From: Paulinella micropora
Lineage: Eukaryota > Cercozoa > Imbricatea > Euglyphida > Paulinellidae
NCBI GenBank assembly: GCA_019918135.1
Contig: WBZZ01001399.1
Location: forward strand, 139,501-203,500
Direction of reading: 5' to 3'
Length of the DNA stretch: 64,000 bases
This document shows, piece after piece, positions 29,746 through 42,278 of the stretch. The translations under genes were made by a program, and so were the position numbers. Within the stretch, counting starts at the first letter, position 1, and each line of letters opens with the position of its first letter. The notes beneath the pieces are model-generated. The model had not been told where the DNA came from. It did not search any database and was given only the letters and a program-made list of their open reading frames with translations.

Positions 29746-30247
29746 TTATCAACTCTATTTGATTACTTACTCTCATTTTATCTCTAATTACTTTAGTTTC
29801 TGGCTTATCCATATAATATTATACCCAGTCATTACTGTCTCGCCTTATACTCTCATTATCGGAATTATCAGAATAATTATCAAGATTATCAAAATTATTG
29901 GACATATATATCACTTTTATATATTTTTGCAAGGGGTAAAATGGCCTTCTTTCCTCCTGACCAAAAAACGACTTTTTGGGCAGGGAGAAAATCTGTTGGT
30001 CTATTTTGCAGTTTTCGTGCAAAACAATATCTGTCATCAATGTTTCGGTCATGGGCTCATTTTTCTTTTTATTTATCCGTCGCCATTTTGTTTTCTATCT
30101 AACAGAAACTTCAACAAAAAAAGTCAAGAAACACCGCAAAACCAGTTATATTTCTTTTTTCGCAAATTGACAGCTTTGACTGTGTACAATGTTGAAAAAG
30201 GCTACGTGTATCATTTTATTTAACAGTTTCCACTTTTTTCCTGCTAA

Positions 30248-30341
30248 TGCCATTTTGTCCCGTGCGGGCCGAACGGTGTGTGTCCCTGGGGGCGGGGGGT
30301 GTGTATTGAAAAAGTGTGCCAAAGTGCGACACTATACTACT
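30248..30341. repeat. 93-bp dispersed repeat, copy 2 (upstream of SET1)
   Basis: Near-identical to 15,437-15,529 (a handful of changes in 94 bp) with unrelated flanks. About 165 bp downstream lies a hairpin (TTCCGGCTC and GAGCCGGAA, 30,505-30,539). Both may belong to the promoter of SET1. Confidence 0.7.
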
Positions 30342-31090
30342 TGTTTGCGTGTGGCCTATCGTTTGCCATGAAATTTGTCCGAGAAAACAGCTCCGTGGTT
30401 GCAATCTGAAGATACAGTCTCTTGGTCGTCCATGTTTGAATTTTAGCAAAGCTTTGTGCATTGAACGTGCAGGGGAAACCAAAGTATTGTAAACGATTTT
30501 ATGTTTCCGGCTCTTTCTGAAGCTCAACTTGAGCCGGAATGCCTGTGCTTTGTTGTTTTGTGTATTTGTTTTTATAATAGCAGTGCACAAACCTTTGCTT
30601 ATTTTATCAACGACCTTTTTGAATTGTGAAGCTCATGGGATGCAGCCAGCAAGTGAAATGCTCCGAAAACATTTGTACTTGGGTTGTGTGTATGTGCTCT
30701 GTGCTTTGTCATGAAATTGGTTCAACACAACACTTTTGTTGCTGTTGTCTCTCTCTTTCTCTTTCTTTTTTTCTCTATGTTTGTTTCTTCTTCCTTTTTT
30801 TCCTCTTCCTCTTCTTCTTCTTCTTCTTCTTCTTCTTCTTCTTCTTCTTCTTCTTCTTCTTCGTCTCCTTCTTCTTCGTGATCTACATTATATATGTTCA
30901 ACAACCACCCCCCCCCTCCCCCACCCACATGTACAGATATTGTTCTGCATACTTCCATTTACATGTCTATCCTACCCAAACGCCGTCCCTGTGTGTCTTC
31001 ACTCTCGTGAAACGTCAGAAAATGATGTTGTTTTGTCTTAATTGTTTGTAATTGTTTCTGTCTTTATTTCTTTTAGGTGTGCCACTGGTC

Positions 31091-31747
31091 ATGTCCAGTA
31101 TGTTGCACGTCAGGAAGGCACCGATATCTGTCAAATATCTGGAAGGAAAAAGCGGTGTTGCTGTATTCGCTGACACAGCTCTGCCTGCTGGATACGCTTT
31201 GGGAGAGTTGGGCACTGGAGGAGTTCCTTTAAGACCGGACACGGAGGCTGTTTTCGCACAGCACTACACAATCAAAGTTGACAACACTCTATGTGTTGGA
31301 ATGCAGCCAATTGACTTCATAAGCCCAAACAGCAGGAATCCGATGCACTTACTGAACAGCGCTTGTGTTGGTTTTAACGGCCGGACCCGATCGTCAAATG
31401 CAAAGTTGTGCAAGCTCGATCAAGTAGTAAGGCTTACTCATGAAGTCGGCAAAAACCAACAAATTTTTCTCACTTACAGAGAGAATCCAAACTTATCTGT
31501 AACTACTAGCCCAAGCGATGCTCATCCTGACTGCATGAAGGACGCTGCATCGTTCAAACTCGGGAAAACTATTCCTGTGTGGGCCCTTGACAGGGCGGAC
31601 GGGCGTCAGCTTTTTTTCATTGTCCCTCCTAATGAGTATCCTTTACCTCCAAAGTCAGTTTCGCCGTCGTCTTCCGAAAAGGAAGCACTCATCAGGAAGC
31701 TTGTCTGCGAGCATTCCGCCGCTCACAAGGTCAGTTTCGATGAGTGA
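31091..31747 (+). CDS. SET-domain protein SET1 (exon)
   Basis: The exon follows an acceptor (TTTCTTTTAG at 31,077) behind a (CTT)n intron. From Met 31,091 it encodes a SET-like fold: GVAVFADTALPAGYALG (N-terminal strand), NPMHLLNSA (equivalent of the RFINHSCxPN core) and NQQIFLTYR (equivalent of GEExxxxY). SET proteins methylate lysines, often in histones, using S-adenosylmethionine. The Cys of the classical core is not obvious, so activity is uncertain. A donor (CACAAG/GTCAGT) at 31,731 suggests more exons. It is a paralogue of SET2 at 43,747 with the same motif order and a shared end (LxPLPP). Confidence 0.65.
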   Translation: MSSMLHVRKAPISVKYLEGKSGVAVFADTALPAGYALGELGTGGVPLRPDTEAVFAQHYTIKVDNTLCVGMQPIDFISPNSRNPMHLLNSACVGFNGRTRSSNAKLCKLDQVVRLTHEVGKNQQIFLTYRENPNLSVTTSPSDAHPDCMKDAASFKLGKTIPVWALDRADGRQLFFIVPPNEYPLPPKSVSPSSSEKEALIRKLVCEHSAAHKVSFDE

Positions 31748-32300
31748 CGACCAAAAGGTCAAACTTTTGGAGAGTCTCCGCGATGAGCTTACAGTTCCTG
31801 ACGACTCTGACAACAGCTTGGAGCGGTAGTCATCTGATACAACTGTTATTCTTGATCGTGCATCTAGTTCAACGGTCAGAATAATTATTGTGCCCGTGTC
31901 AATCTAACAATTTTTGGTTAATATTATTGTTGTCAAGATCACTCCATATGATCGGGGAGAATGGTCAAGCACCATCGCGTTCGGAGACTCTGCTGTGTTT
32001 GCATACAATGAAGTTGTGAAGAGAGAAAGGATAGCTGCTACTTTCTCTCTCTCGCTCCCTCTCTCTCTCTCTCTCTCTCTTTCTCTCTATCTGACTCCTC
32101 CCCCCCCCCCTCTCTCTCTCTTCCCCTCTCTCTCTCTCTTTCTCTCGGGCGCTACAACAGTTACTGGTCCCCGGCCCAGCGGAGACAGAGTAGCAGTTCT
32201 TCCGAGCCGGAAGACTTACTAGACTACGGGCAATGGTACTCGCCGGATTAAAAGGTATTTTGCGCAGAGGGTGGACAATGCCATGAAGCAATTGACCACA
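31748..32300. other. region after SET1, with (TC)n intron-like stretch
   Basis: A short frame (SDDQKVKLLESLRDELTV) continues to 31,829. A CT-microsatellite from 32,042 to 32,147 has a donor-like GTGAAG before it and a CAACAG acceptor after it, so further SET1 exons are possible. No protein domain is seen. Confidence 0.3.
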
Positions 32301-34189
32301 CTCTAAAAGCAATAACTAGTCAATACAGACGTCCTAGTATTTACTATTCCGTTATTATATTCCAAGTGTTCTCAGTTCACTTTTGCAGCTTGGTTACCTT
32401 TTAATACTGAATACAAACAGTGCTGCTTGAGCACAATAACGACAATCCCTATCCGTTCCATCTATTGCTATCAGTTCTATAATTGGTTGGTCTACATAGG
32501 TCCCGACGGAGACCAACTCTATTCTAGATAAATCAAGAAGGTCTAGAAAGGATGAATTGTAGATTGTGCAACTGTAAGTTGCACATTCTTCCTGTACTCA
32601 TAGAGAAATATGGTATTATATTGGCAAATGGCAAGGAGGGCCGGCAGAGAATAGGTTTACGTGAATTTGCCACAAAGGACAAATCCAGTAACGGAAATTC
32701 TCGGTTACGGTATATCTCCGACGCTCCCCCTCAAAGAACGTAAACTTATCTGCCTTGACTGCTTAGTAATAAGATAATTTATTATTATGTCCGCACCAAG
32801 AACCTTATGATCATAAAATGAATTAACATGTCTATGCCCTAACACTCACGTTGGCGGTGAAAAGCCAGACCCAAAGAAGGTCATTTACTTACCCTCACTC
32901 TCTCTGAGATGTAGAGTCAGAAGTGGCTACCCCACTTACCGCGGCATGCATATATCAGTAAGATTATATGTAAGGCTGGCATCCCACTGTAAAGTAAGGC
33001 CTCTCTGACGAGAAGACGATTAACAACTACGCTCTCCTAGCCTCTCAAAATGAAAAAGGTAAGTTGCGCCCATCCCGGCTGAAACTTGAAGTATGATCAT
33101 GCATCGGAAAAATTACATAACATATAATCAAAATATAATAAGTCAGTAAGTCGACTTAGTCGATGTTGATCCGGTAATACGATTTACGGTGAAATTTAAT
33201 GATTTAGCTATCCTCATGCTTATATGATAAACAGACTGTCCATATATATGAAGCATAGACATGGACATCATATCGTAACATATAAAATGTGGCATTAAAT
33301 ATTATAATAAAAGTTATGAAGGCAAATGTATAGAAAACATGCAATACGAAATATGGGCATGCCAAATTAACGAATTAGTCATAGAACAACGAGTTCTGAA
33401 GAAAATGCAGTTTATTTAGTATGTTCCATAAATCTGACTTAGTGAAAATAAATGGCAGCATTTCCCCGGCAAGGGGTACCTTTCGGAAAACTAAAGTAAC
33501 AAAATCAGTTTTCAGGATCCCTTTGCCCGTTCCATGCCGGGTTTTCTTTTCGCTAAGCTTCTAGAACGTGGTGGCTACGAATCCGCACTGATCACGGGCC
33601 TCTAGGGCCGCAACTCTGGGACTCCGCCTGGCACTCTGGGCCTGTCCCATGCTCTACTACCTAAAATGCCTATCAACGGAAGAAAGGGTAGCGCACGGCA
33701 AAAACAGGACAAAAGCACAAATATTCATAGTGGCAAGTTCTATCACGCTACAAGAGTGCTTTTGGATGCAAAATTCCTAAGAGCCTGAGGCTACTTAGCG
33801 ACTTTGAGTCCAAAGCACTAAGTCGGTCGATGACGCAGCCCACTTCCGAGTCGGCTGATCCAAGAGCTAAACACAACCTACAAAGCTGGTGTATGTAACA
33901 AATAGCAAGGTTGACCCTCGTAGTATGTAAAACACATCCGACATTGAGCGTTGGGACTCATTTCCGTCCCCCGGTCCAGTGACTTTGCCATTTCTGGCTC
34001 GTACCCCCTACTAAGGCTATGTCTATCCTATTCGTCCGTGAGCGCTATCTTTCTAAGCGCTTCCAAATCCAATCTAGGGCACAATATGTCCAACAACGTG
34101 TCTGCTTGATCCATGGTCAAATACTTAGTCAAAACATCCTAACTGTCCTTTAGTACCAACCTTCCTAAACTTAGCTATGCCTTCTTGTT
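32301..34189. other. 1.9 kb without a recognisable gene, flank or 3' end of copia-2
   Basis: No convincing coding frame. It lies downstream of the copia-2 RNase H end and may contain its 3' untranslated region and LTR, but I found no matching second LTR copy near 37.6-38.5 kb. Possible splice donor near 33,061 (AAAAAGGTAAGT). Confidence 0.3.
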
Positions 34190-37100
34190 CTAGCTCGTGT
34201 GGTAGTGTTCTTCCAAAGGCAAGTGTTTCGTGCGTGGTCCGACTAACCCGCGTTGCGCGGCTAGTATGATCTGGGCGTTATCCTCATGAACATAAAATGG
34301 TTTGGGCTCCGGAATGCCTAATTCACTTCGCATGTTGCAAATGGCCATAGCTTCCCTTAGTGCCTCATTGGCTGAGAAAATTTCCGCGTCGTTCGACGAA
34401 AGGGCACTTTCGACTGCCGTCTGGACAGCCAACCCACGGGATCTCCTACTAAGACTACATACCCAGTGCGAGATTTACCCGTCTTTAAACAAACCCTGTG
34501 AGCCGCATCGGGCCAAACTGTCATTGGTCCTATCGGTCCTGCCTTCCCTACCGCACTAAGATTTTTCTTGCTGAACCTAAGTACTCTATCATTCTTCAGA
34601 TATCGGATTATCTTCCCTAGCTTGGAATAAGTCCTCCCCACATCTACTGTCTGCATTACGCTTGCAGAATTGAGCGCTTCCTCTATATCCGGCCTAGTCA
34701 TCTTGGCCAAAAAGAGTAAACTCCCGACTATCTGTGGAATTGAAAACTAAGTCTAGCTTGCTCGTCCATTGGCATTGGGTCAGTTTTTGATCCTGGTGTT
34801 GCGCTGGGCTTGCACTGTGTTCATACCCATAAAATTTACAACTTTCCGAGCGTAACTTTGCTGATTTAGGATAATTTCCGACTTTGTCTGAATAATTTCC
34901 ATTCCCTTTAATTCTTTTGCTAAACCGAGTCTTTTAATGGGGAAATGCATTTCAAGTCTCTCGCAAAATCTATCACAGGCCTGTCTGCTGGGTGCCATGA
35001 AAATGAGGTCGTCTACATGGAAGACGCCTACTATTCCCTCACCTAAGCTCAGTCCTTTCTCCATAAACATGCATGGGTCTGATTGAAGTGTTATGAAGCC
35101 TAACTGTTTGAGAAGCCCGGAAAATATATCATACCAACGCTTTCCTGCCTGTGGCGCTCCGTATAATGCTTTGACGACCTTCCATATCTTTCCTACTAAC
35201 ATGATGGGTAGATGTGCTGGATGGATCTACTTGCTTTCTCACTCTTTTTCCGCTGACTATGTTCGCTGCTGATATCTTGTCACTCTGTTCCCAAGTAACT
35301 CCCTTGGTTGGGGCCTTACCCTCTATATACTGTGGTGTGGGGTCATGTTGCGCGCTTGGACTGTTCATATCTACAGGCAAGGGTCCTATACTAATGCGCT
35401 CATCTATTTGCTCCCCTGGACTGCATCAACCTCATGAGGTTCATGTTCAGTCTCTAGCTTGGCCTCTAAGTTATCCTCTACCTCACTGTCTGCGTGCGAT
35501 GCAGCGTGGTGGGACTGTGTGGGAATGGTGCAACTGGACTATCAGTGGAGCTGGGCTCGAAATCAGCTACCTGGCTAGTTCCTATGGCTATCCCGGTGTC
35601 TGAGAACCCCTGTGTGTTGCTGTGGTCTTGTTCATCGTCAAATTCTGGCTGTGTGTCTATCTCCCCCTCGGTTGCATCTTCCCATACAACCTGAGGCTCA
35701 ATCGACTCACCTACACTACTGAGATCGAAACGAACATTTCTAACTCCGGATAATACCTTCTGTCCGTCCCAAACTCTGTATGAATTGCGATGCATATCGT
35801 ACCCTACTAACTTTACTAACTTACCGGGAATGGATCCTTTACCATTTACCTTTCTTACGTGCATCACTCCCATACACCGAATTGGACGTAATTGGTGCAA
35901 TGGTGGTGCTCGTTTGAATAGTAATTGGTAAGGCGACGTGCCCTTATGCTGTCCTTTAGTTATAGGTAAAGTATTACATAGCACAGTGGCTGTATGCTCC
36001 ATTTCTGCCCAGAAGTTGGGCGGACATCGAGCATGCTGCCTAAGTGCGCGAGCAGGCCCCCCCGTCACCCCGTTTATTCTTTCAGCTCTCGCATTGCCAT
36101 CTTTATCTGCAGTGGCAGCATCTTTCCATATAATATCACTATACTTCTCACTTATCTCTTTTGGGGCAGTGAATTCCTGATCGCAAACTACAACTTTAAC
36201 TTTATTTTCTGTCTGTCTCTCCATGAAATCATCCATAACCGTGAATTTATACCTTCTCCCTTCCCGTGACATGACTCTCCATGGGCCTCGCGTATCGCAA
36301 TGTAACATCTCTCCCACTCTCTCTGCTCTAGGCAAATGGTTGGAAGCAAAACGAGGCAACACGCTAGCTTTGGTAATCATGCATGGCTCACACATTCTAC
36401 ACTCTTCTCTCGCATCTCTACACTACCATCTCTACCTATTAGCTTTATGCCTACGGCGTCTGCAAATGCTTTAGCCCTCTCCCAACTTACATGACCCGCC
36501 ATAGCATGCACTATACTAACAGGCAGCACTCTCACTCTCTTGCCAGTAGAAGGGTACTTGACAAACAAAACAGCATTCGTTGTTATTAGTTTAGATGGTT
36601 TAATACTCACTTTACTCTCTCTTGCTGTTTCTATTGTCCCTTTATTGTCTGAGGGTGTGTGTTTTATACTTGGGTTCTCCCACCCTGCTGCCCCGCCTCC
36701 CTCCTCTCTCAGGCGCACCCTTAGGTGTGAAACGACAGTTAGGGTCTAGCTTATTGTCCTTATGGCTGTCCCATCGGTATAGCAAGGCTTTAGTTAGCCT
36801 TCCCCTGACTAGAATGTTCTTTTCCTTCACCGGCAGTGCTCCCTTCAAAATGAACATTTGTCCATTTTGATGGAGTACTGCTCTGTGATGGAAATGATCC
36901 ATCGGGCCAGTGGGGGCCACGTTGATTGGCATGAGTGGATCGTAGAAGGCACTCTTATCTTATGTATTCGCCCCTCTCCATCTACTCTATCTACACACAT
37001 CAACCCTGCCTCACCTATGACTCTCGTTCGATTCCCTGTACTGAATGTTACCTTACCTATCTTCTTCAGCTCTTTCATCATCGTCTCATCGTGATGAGAC

Positions 37101-37650
37101 GATGATGAGAGTCGCACCACTATCCTGGTACACGTGTTTACTCTTAGCTATCCTACTGTGTGCCATGACTGTAGTGGAGTCTTGTTTCTTTTTCGATTTG
37201 TTTTTATTGTCTTTCTTTTTCTTCAACTTCTTCTTCTTTCTTTTCGTCTTCGTCTGTTCTTCTTCCTCAGACTCAGAGGGCTCTGACTACATAACTTCAG
37301 GGACGTCATCAGAGTCATCTGGGTCATAATCTCTATCAGGCATACCTGTCTGTATCTGTCCTTTCAGCTCTTCCTGCAAGTTAGTTATAACTGCTCTCAC
37401 CTGTCTGTCTAACAGATTAATCCTCTCCCTAGACGCACCTGTGATTAGTTCCTGAGGAACTGTCACCTCAACAAACTTACCTGTAGGGTCTAGTCTAACC
37501 TCTATCCCTTCTTTAGTCGGTGTGTTGGGTATGTTGGGTGTGTTTGGAGTGGAGTGTTTGTTGTCATGTTCGGTGGAGTATGGAATGCTAGGACTATTTC
37601 GTGTGTTGTGAGTCACAGTGACTAGCTGTATGGCTCTCATCACATCAGTC
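34190..37650 (-). mobile_element. Ty1/copia element copia-2, minus strand (fossil)
   Basis: Reading right to left: gag-like acidic region (37,643 to about 37,130), protease (DSGAT motif near 37,100), a GAG-pre-integrase stretch, integrase (36,395-35,478, with an HCDTRGPW...TVMDDF core), reverse transcriptase (35,202-34,780, GKRWYDIF and VFHVDDLIF) and RNase H (to 34,190). The order is copia-type and its pre-integrase part is homologous to copia-1 (HQNGQMFIL versus HQNGQVFIC). No pair of LTRs was identified. It is broken in many places and looks older than copia-1. Confidence 0.8.
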
Positions 37651-37735
37651 AGATTCGTCTATCTTTCCTCCTACCTCAATCACTCTCCTCTCATCCCATA
37701 CTCCCCTGATCTTTTCAGCTCTCTAGCTATCTCAC

Positions 37736-38122
37736 CTACTGTCTGCAAGTCGATGCTGGAAACAAGTCTGTAAGGTGAAATGACTGATGGGGGAATGATC
37801 GTGGAAGTGGAGGATGGGGTACTGACCTGTTCCTTTCCTCAGGGACGCTGAGGGCAGACCTGTTGCGCGGAGACGCAGCATCGAATCCCACAGCAAGGTC
37901 AGTTTGGGAAGTTACCGTGATGCCGCGACCGGTCTGTTGGTCGTCACCTACAAATCTCCATGTCAGTGTGTTAAGTGTAGCTGAGGGGGTAGGATTAGCA
38001 ACCCAAGGTGGGGGTTGATAATTCCAGTCCTCTCCCTCAGCTACACAGCGTAAATTACCGAACATATCGAGAAATTCTTTCGCAATTTCCCGTAACCTTT
38101 TCTCGTTTGGGTAATTCACCAC
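37736..38122 (-). other. 128-codon frame of unknown origin
   Basis: Reads VNYPNEKRLREIAKEFLDMF and TLNTLTWRFVGDD. It lies upstream of copia-2 on the same strand, so it could be the start of its gag, or an exon from the A2 side. No domain is recognised. Confidence 0.3.
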
Positions 38123-38540
38123 TGCGGGTGGTCTGTCGCTGGCTGTTCTAAGTCAATGAACGGAAAATAGGCACTCTGTTTTGCGTGATAATATAACAAG
38201 TGATTTGGCCAAATGTAGAGTATCAATTTTTCCGAAATTGTCCTACAGGTGATTTTGCACTTTTTGATTCAGACATGGAAAATGTGTTTTATTTAGTAAA
38301 AAATGATATTGAATAAGCTGAATAACGTATTAAAAATGATTTGCCAGTTATATTAAAGCTAAATTTTATATTTCAAATTGTGTCAATACATTCACTGATC
38401 CAGACACATGCTATGAGGCGGGGGGAGGGGGAGGCACCGGGAGGAGTAAAAAAAGAGAAAATATTTTAATCACACAAAACATTGTTTATTTTTGAAATAA
38501 ATCTAATTTTTAGTATTTTTGAGGAACTTCAACGCTCAAC
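38123..38540. other. AT-rich stretch, nothing seen
   Basis: About 420 bp of AT-rich DNA with a small G-rich patch (38,418-38,440). No gene, repeat pair or splice signal was recognised. Confidence 0.3.
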
Positions 38541-41500
38541 TTACTGATTTCTGAGTGCCATAGCCGCAAATGCAAAATCATAATAATTATAGCCGGGTGA
38601 GCTGTTGGGTGGCAATGGATAGATACCGCGAGTGGGTGTGTTTTGCATAGCCTGCTGTGCAGCTCTCTTCTTCTTCTTCTTTTTCTTCTTCTTTTTCTTC
38701 TTCTCTTTCTTCTTCTCTTTCTTCGTCTGTTCTTCTTCTTCTGACTCACTACTACTAGAGCTATCACTAGTACTAGTGCTATCGTCACTGTCTGAGTCAC
38801 TGGAGCTGTCTTGCTTCTTATTTTTCTTCTTCTTTTTCTTCTGTTTCTTCTTTTGTTTGCATTTTTCTTCCTCAGAGCCTTGCGTCTCCTTATCCTTCTC
38901 TGTTTCTCCATTGTTCTTTCCTCTATTCTCTGCTTCTCTCTTTTCATGCTGTTTCAAAAGCTTCTCCATCTTCTCATTCATTTTGCTACTATATTCTTTC
39001 ATTGCATCTTTAAAAATTGCTTGCAAAAGAGGCTTCGCAGACACCACTAGTACTATCTTACATATGCATCATTAATTAGACAACAACATAACAGCTGCAG
39101 AGTGAGAACAGACCTGGTTGGCTTGCTCGAGTTTCTCCTCTGCTTCCGATTCCTCGTCCGGAGGCGTGCAGGGCTGCTCTTTCTTGCCCTTTTTCACCCT
39201 CTGCTTCACCTTCTGCTTCACCTTCAAATTTTTCTTCTTTTTGGCATTCTCCTCGACTACAGGCTCATCTCCACTAGTTTCACCCTCCTCATCCTCTGGT
39301 TCAGGCGCGGTGTCACTGCTACCTAGTATCAAACAATAAAATTCATAATTGAACGTAGAACAGTGTTGACGCAAAGAACCTAGTGTAAATTTCCTTTGTC
39401 TTTTGGTCCAGCGATCAGAAGAGCGTAAAGGTTTGTAGCCTTGCTGTACTGCTGCTCTGTTCCTCTATCACACCATAAAAATGAAGAGCTAAAAAAAGCA
39501 GCAATAAATAAAGCTAAAGCCCGTTGCGCAATAATTGCATACCTTAGCCTTGTTTGCCAACTCCTTAACTAGCAAAGCCTTCCATCTGTATTTTCGAAGA
39601 ATGGGGGAGGGATTCGTGGGATCCCCAACATATGGAAGGAAAAATGTCAACACGTCTTCAATATAGTTCCGGGGGGGTGACACAAGCTATGAGCAAGATT
39701 CAAAAATTTTTGACACATGATTTGAAGAAACTCAGTGTCGGTCTTGCAGTCCAAATCAGCATCCGTTCCCCGCAACACTGCGATCCACTTCTTCTTTCCG
39801 ACACCTGCAATAACAACCAATCATGGGTGAAAATGACAAAACTTTCGTACCGTTTTCATTAGCTTCGGTTTTTCTTTTCTTCCAGCCCACTGGAAACTCA
39901 AGGATCATCCTATAGCAAATTATTGTTGTTTTTTTTAAGAAAAAAATTTCAATCAAAGCCCAGGCGCAGGCCACACATCGTTTTCGCGAGTATCAATTTG
40001 CCTTTGGGGGGGCCAATATCAAGCCTGCTCTTGTGGTCAGCCTGACGTCGGTGATGTATACCCCCTCGCGCACCTTTAATTACCCAAACACCATGTTTCT
40101 GACCCAGTGGTGACCGGGACAACAATATTAATGTACCTTAGCATCGTCTGTGGTCCATGTCATGAACAACCGTATCAATAAGCACGAACACACAAGTGAT
40201 TGGGGGGGGGGGGGCACTGTGGAAGGCTCTCAGTCCGACATCAAATATTAAGAAAAGAAAGAAAAGAAAGAAAAGAACGAAAAAGAAAGAAAAAGAAAGA
40301 AAAGAAAGAAAGGAAAGAAAGGAAAGAAAGAAAGAAAAAAAAGAAGAAAAGAAGAAGAAAAAAAGGAAAGAAACAAAATTTTAAGAAAAGTTCTATAAGA
40401 AAATAAAAGAAAGAAAAGAAAGAAAAGAAAGAAAAGAAAGAAAAGAAAGAGAAGAAAGAGAAGAAAGAAAAAGAAAGAAGAAAAGAAGAAAAAAGAGAAG
40501 AAAACAAAAAGAAAAAAAAGAAAGAAAGAAAGAAAAGAAAAGAAAGAAAGAAAGAAAAAGAAGAAAGAAAAGAAAGAAAAGAAAAAAAGAAAAGAAAAGA
40601 AAGAAAAAAGAAAGAAAAAAGAAAAGAAAGAAAGAAAGAAAGAAAAGAAGAAAAGAAAGAAAGAAAAGAAGAAAGAAAGAAAGAAAGAAAGAAAAGAAAA
40701 GAAAGAAAAAAGAAAGAAAGAAGAAAAAAGAAAGAAAAAAAGAAAGAAAAAAGAAAGAAAAAAAGAAAAAAAAAGAAAAGAAAGAAAAGAAGAAAGAAAA
40801 GAAGAAAAGAAAGAAAGAAAGAAAGAAAGAAAAGAAAGAAAGAAAGAAAAGAAAAGAAAAGAAAGAAGAAAGAAAAGAAAGAAAAGAAAGAAAAGAAAGA
40901 AAGAAAGAAAAGAAAGAAATGAAAACAAAAGAGAGAAATTTCTACAATTACATGATTTATTATAATTTAGCATTAAAAAAAGAAATAACGAACCCGTCTT
41001 GGAACTTGCTGCCTTTGGAGTCCGTGTGTGCTTTCTTATCCTCCTCGTTCTCGAATATATATTCAAACCAGCCCGGGATTTCGAAAATACGAAATTTTCC
41101 TTCTGGTACTTCTGGGACTTCTGTTTTGTTTCCTGTCTCGTTGTCCTTGTCCTTGTCCTTGTCCTTGTCCTCGTCCTCCTTCTCATTTCCTTTCTCCTTC
41201 TCCTTCTCCTTGTCCTTGTCCTTCGTCACCTCCTCATCCTCCTCCTTGTTCTTTTCCTCCTCGCCCTCCTCGTCATCCTCCTCATTCTCCTTCCCCTTCT
41301 CCTTCTTCTTTCCCTTCTTCTTCTTCTTCTTCTTCTTCGTCGTCGTCGTCGTCGTCTGCTTCTCCTTCTCCTTGTCCTTGTCCTTCGTCACCTCCTCGTC
41401 CTCCTCCTCGTCCTCCTCCTCTTCTTCCTCCTCCTCCTCGTCCTCCTCGTCATCTTCCTCTTCCTTCTTCCCCTTTTCCTTCTTTCCCTTCTTCTTCTTA

Positions 41501-42278
41501 TTCTTCTTCTTCTTCTCCTTGTCCTCCTCCTTGTCCTCCTCCTTGTCCTTCTCCTTGTTCTTCTCCTTGTCCTCCTCCTTGTCCTTCTCCGTGTCCTTGT
41601 CATTCTTCTTTTCCTTGTCCTTCTCCTTGTCCTTCTCCTTGTCCTTCTCCTTGTCCTTCTCCTTGTCCTTCTCCTTGTCCTTCTCCTTGTCCTTCTCCTT
41701 GTCCTCGTCATTCTTCCTCTCCTTGTCCTTCTCCTTCTTCTTTCCCTTCTTCTTCTTTACTAGTTTCTGCTTCTCCTTCTTCTTTCCCTTCTTCTTTTCT
41801 GGCTCCTTCTCGTTCTCGTTCTCCTTCTCTTTTCGCTTCTTCTTCTTTCCTGGCTCCTTCTCCTTCTCATTCTCCTTCCCTTCTCCTGTCTTGTCTTATT
41901 CTTCTTCCTTCTTTTGTTTCTTCTTTTTATTCCCGCAACTATTATTTTCGTTTTTGTAGAAGTCTGTCTTCTTGCGATCTCTTTTCAAACGTACCTCCTC
42001 GCCTTGTAGTCCATCATCCCAACTCTTTGCATTTTCCAAGAACCCCTGTGAAGTTAGGGTGCTGTCCAATTCCTCTTGGTCTCAACTACCACCCTCTCCA
42101 GCTGCTCGAGACCTAAGCCATCATATTTCCTCCGCACTTCATCTGGAATTATCACATCTTCGAAATCCTCAGGCTCCGTCTGGCCGTTTGTCCAAATTTT
42201 TTGAGCCCTCTTACGGTTTCTGGCAATTGCTTGCAATGTCTTGGCCTTTACAGGCATCGCTGAGCTCTTTTCTTTCAA
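38541..42278 (-). CDS. family-A gene A2, spliced, unknown function
   Basis: A multi-exon gene read right to left: IPDEVRRKYD (42.15 kb), a Lys/Asp/Glu linker encoded by microsatellite-like DNA, KFRIFEIP (41.1 kb; exon ends near 40,994), a 0.7-kb (GAAA)n intron, WTTDDAK, a 63-nt intron (40,136-40,074), REGVYITDVRL, FPVGWKKRKTEANE, GVGKKKWIAV, LPYVGDPTNPS (39.6 kb), then acidic/basic exons ending AFAAMALRNQ at 38,541. Order and several intron positions match A1. The frame changes after IPDEV at the same place as in A1. The likely first Met (MPVKAKTLQAIARN) is near 42,257. Highly charged C-terminus suggests a nuclear protein; function unknown. Divergent from SET2. Confidence 0.65.
40251..40920 (+). 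repeat. homopurine (GAAA)n tract in an A2 intron
   Basis: About 670 bp almost purely A and G on the plus strand; from 40,506 to 40,919 (about 414 bases) there is no pyrimidine at all. It lies in the A2 intron between the KFRIFEIP and WTTDDAK exons. Such mirror-like purine tracts can form triplex H-DNA and stall polymerases. Confidence 0.85.

Larger units (their letters stand above)
25376..29950. mobile_element. Polinton-like virus fossil, block 2
   Basis: A second PLV segment: fibre shaft (minus), acidic protein (plus), retroviral-type integrase (plus) and small AT-rich frames. It is bounded by the palindromic satellite on the left and by a 93-bp repeat at 30,248 on the right. It shares the TATA/CACCAAAAA leader, the GA-rich hairpin and fibre type with block 1, so it is the same or a closely related virus. 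It is broken, with at least two breaks, and cut off at the left. It lies inside the large insertion in copia-1. Confidence 0.75.

Noticed and set aside
32301-34189. A second LTR for copia-2
   Set aside because: Compared by eye with 37.6-38.5 kb; no repeated segment longer than about 12 bases was found.
40248-41959. Large Ser/Phe and Lys/Arg frames around (GAAA)n and CCTTGT repeats
   Set aside because: Most are simple-repeat readings. Only the minus-strand frame containing KFRIFEIP has support, from homology to A1.
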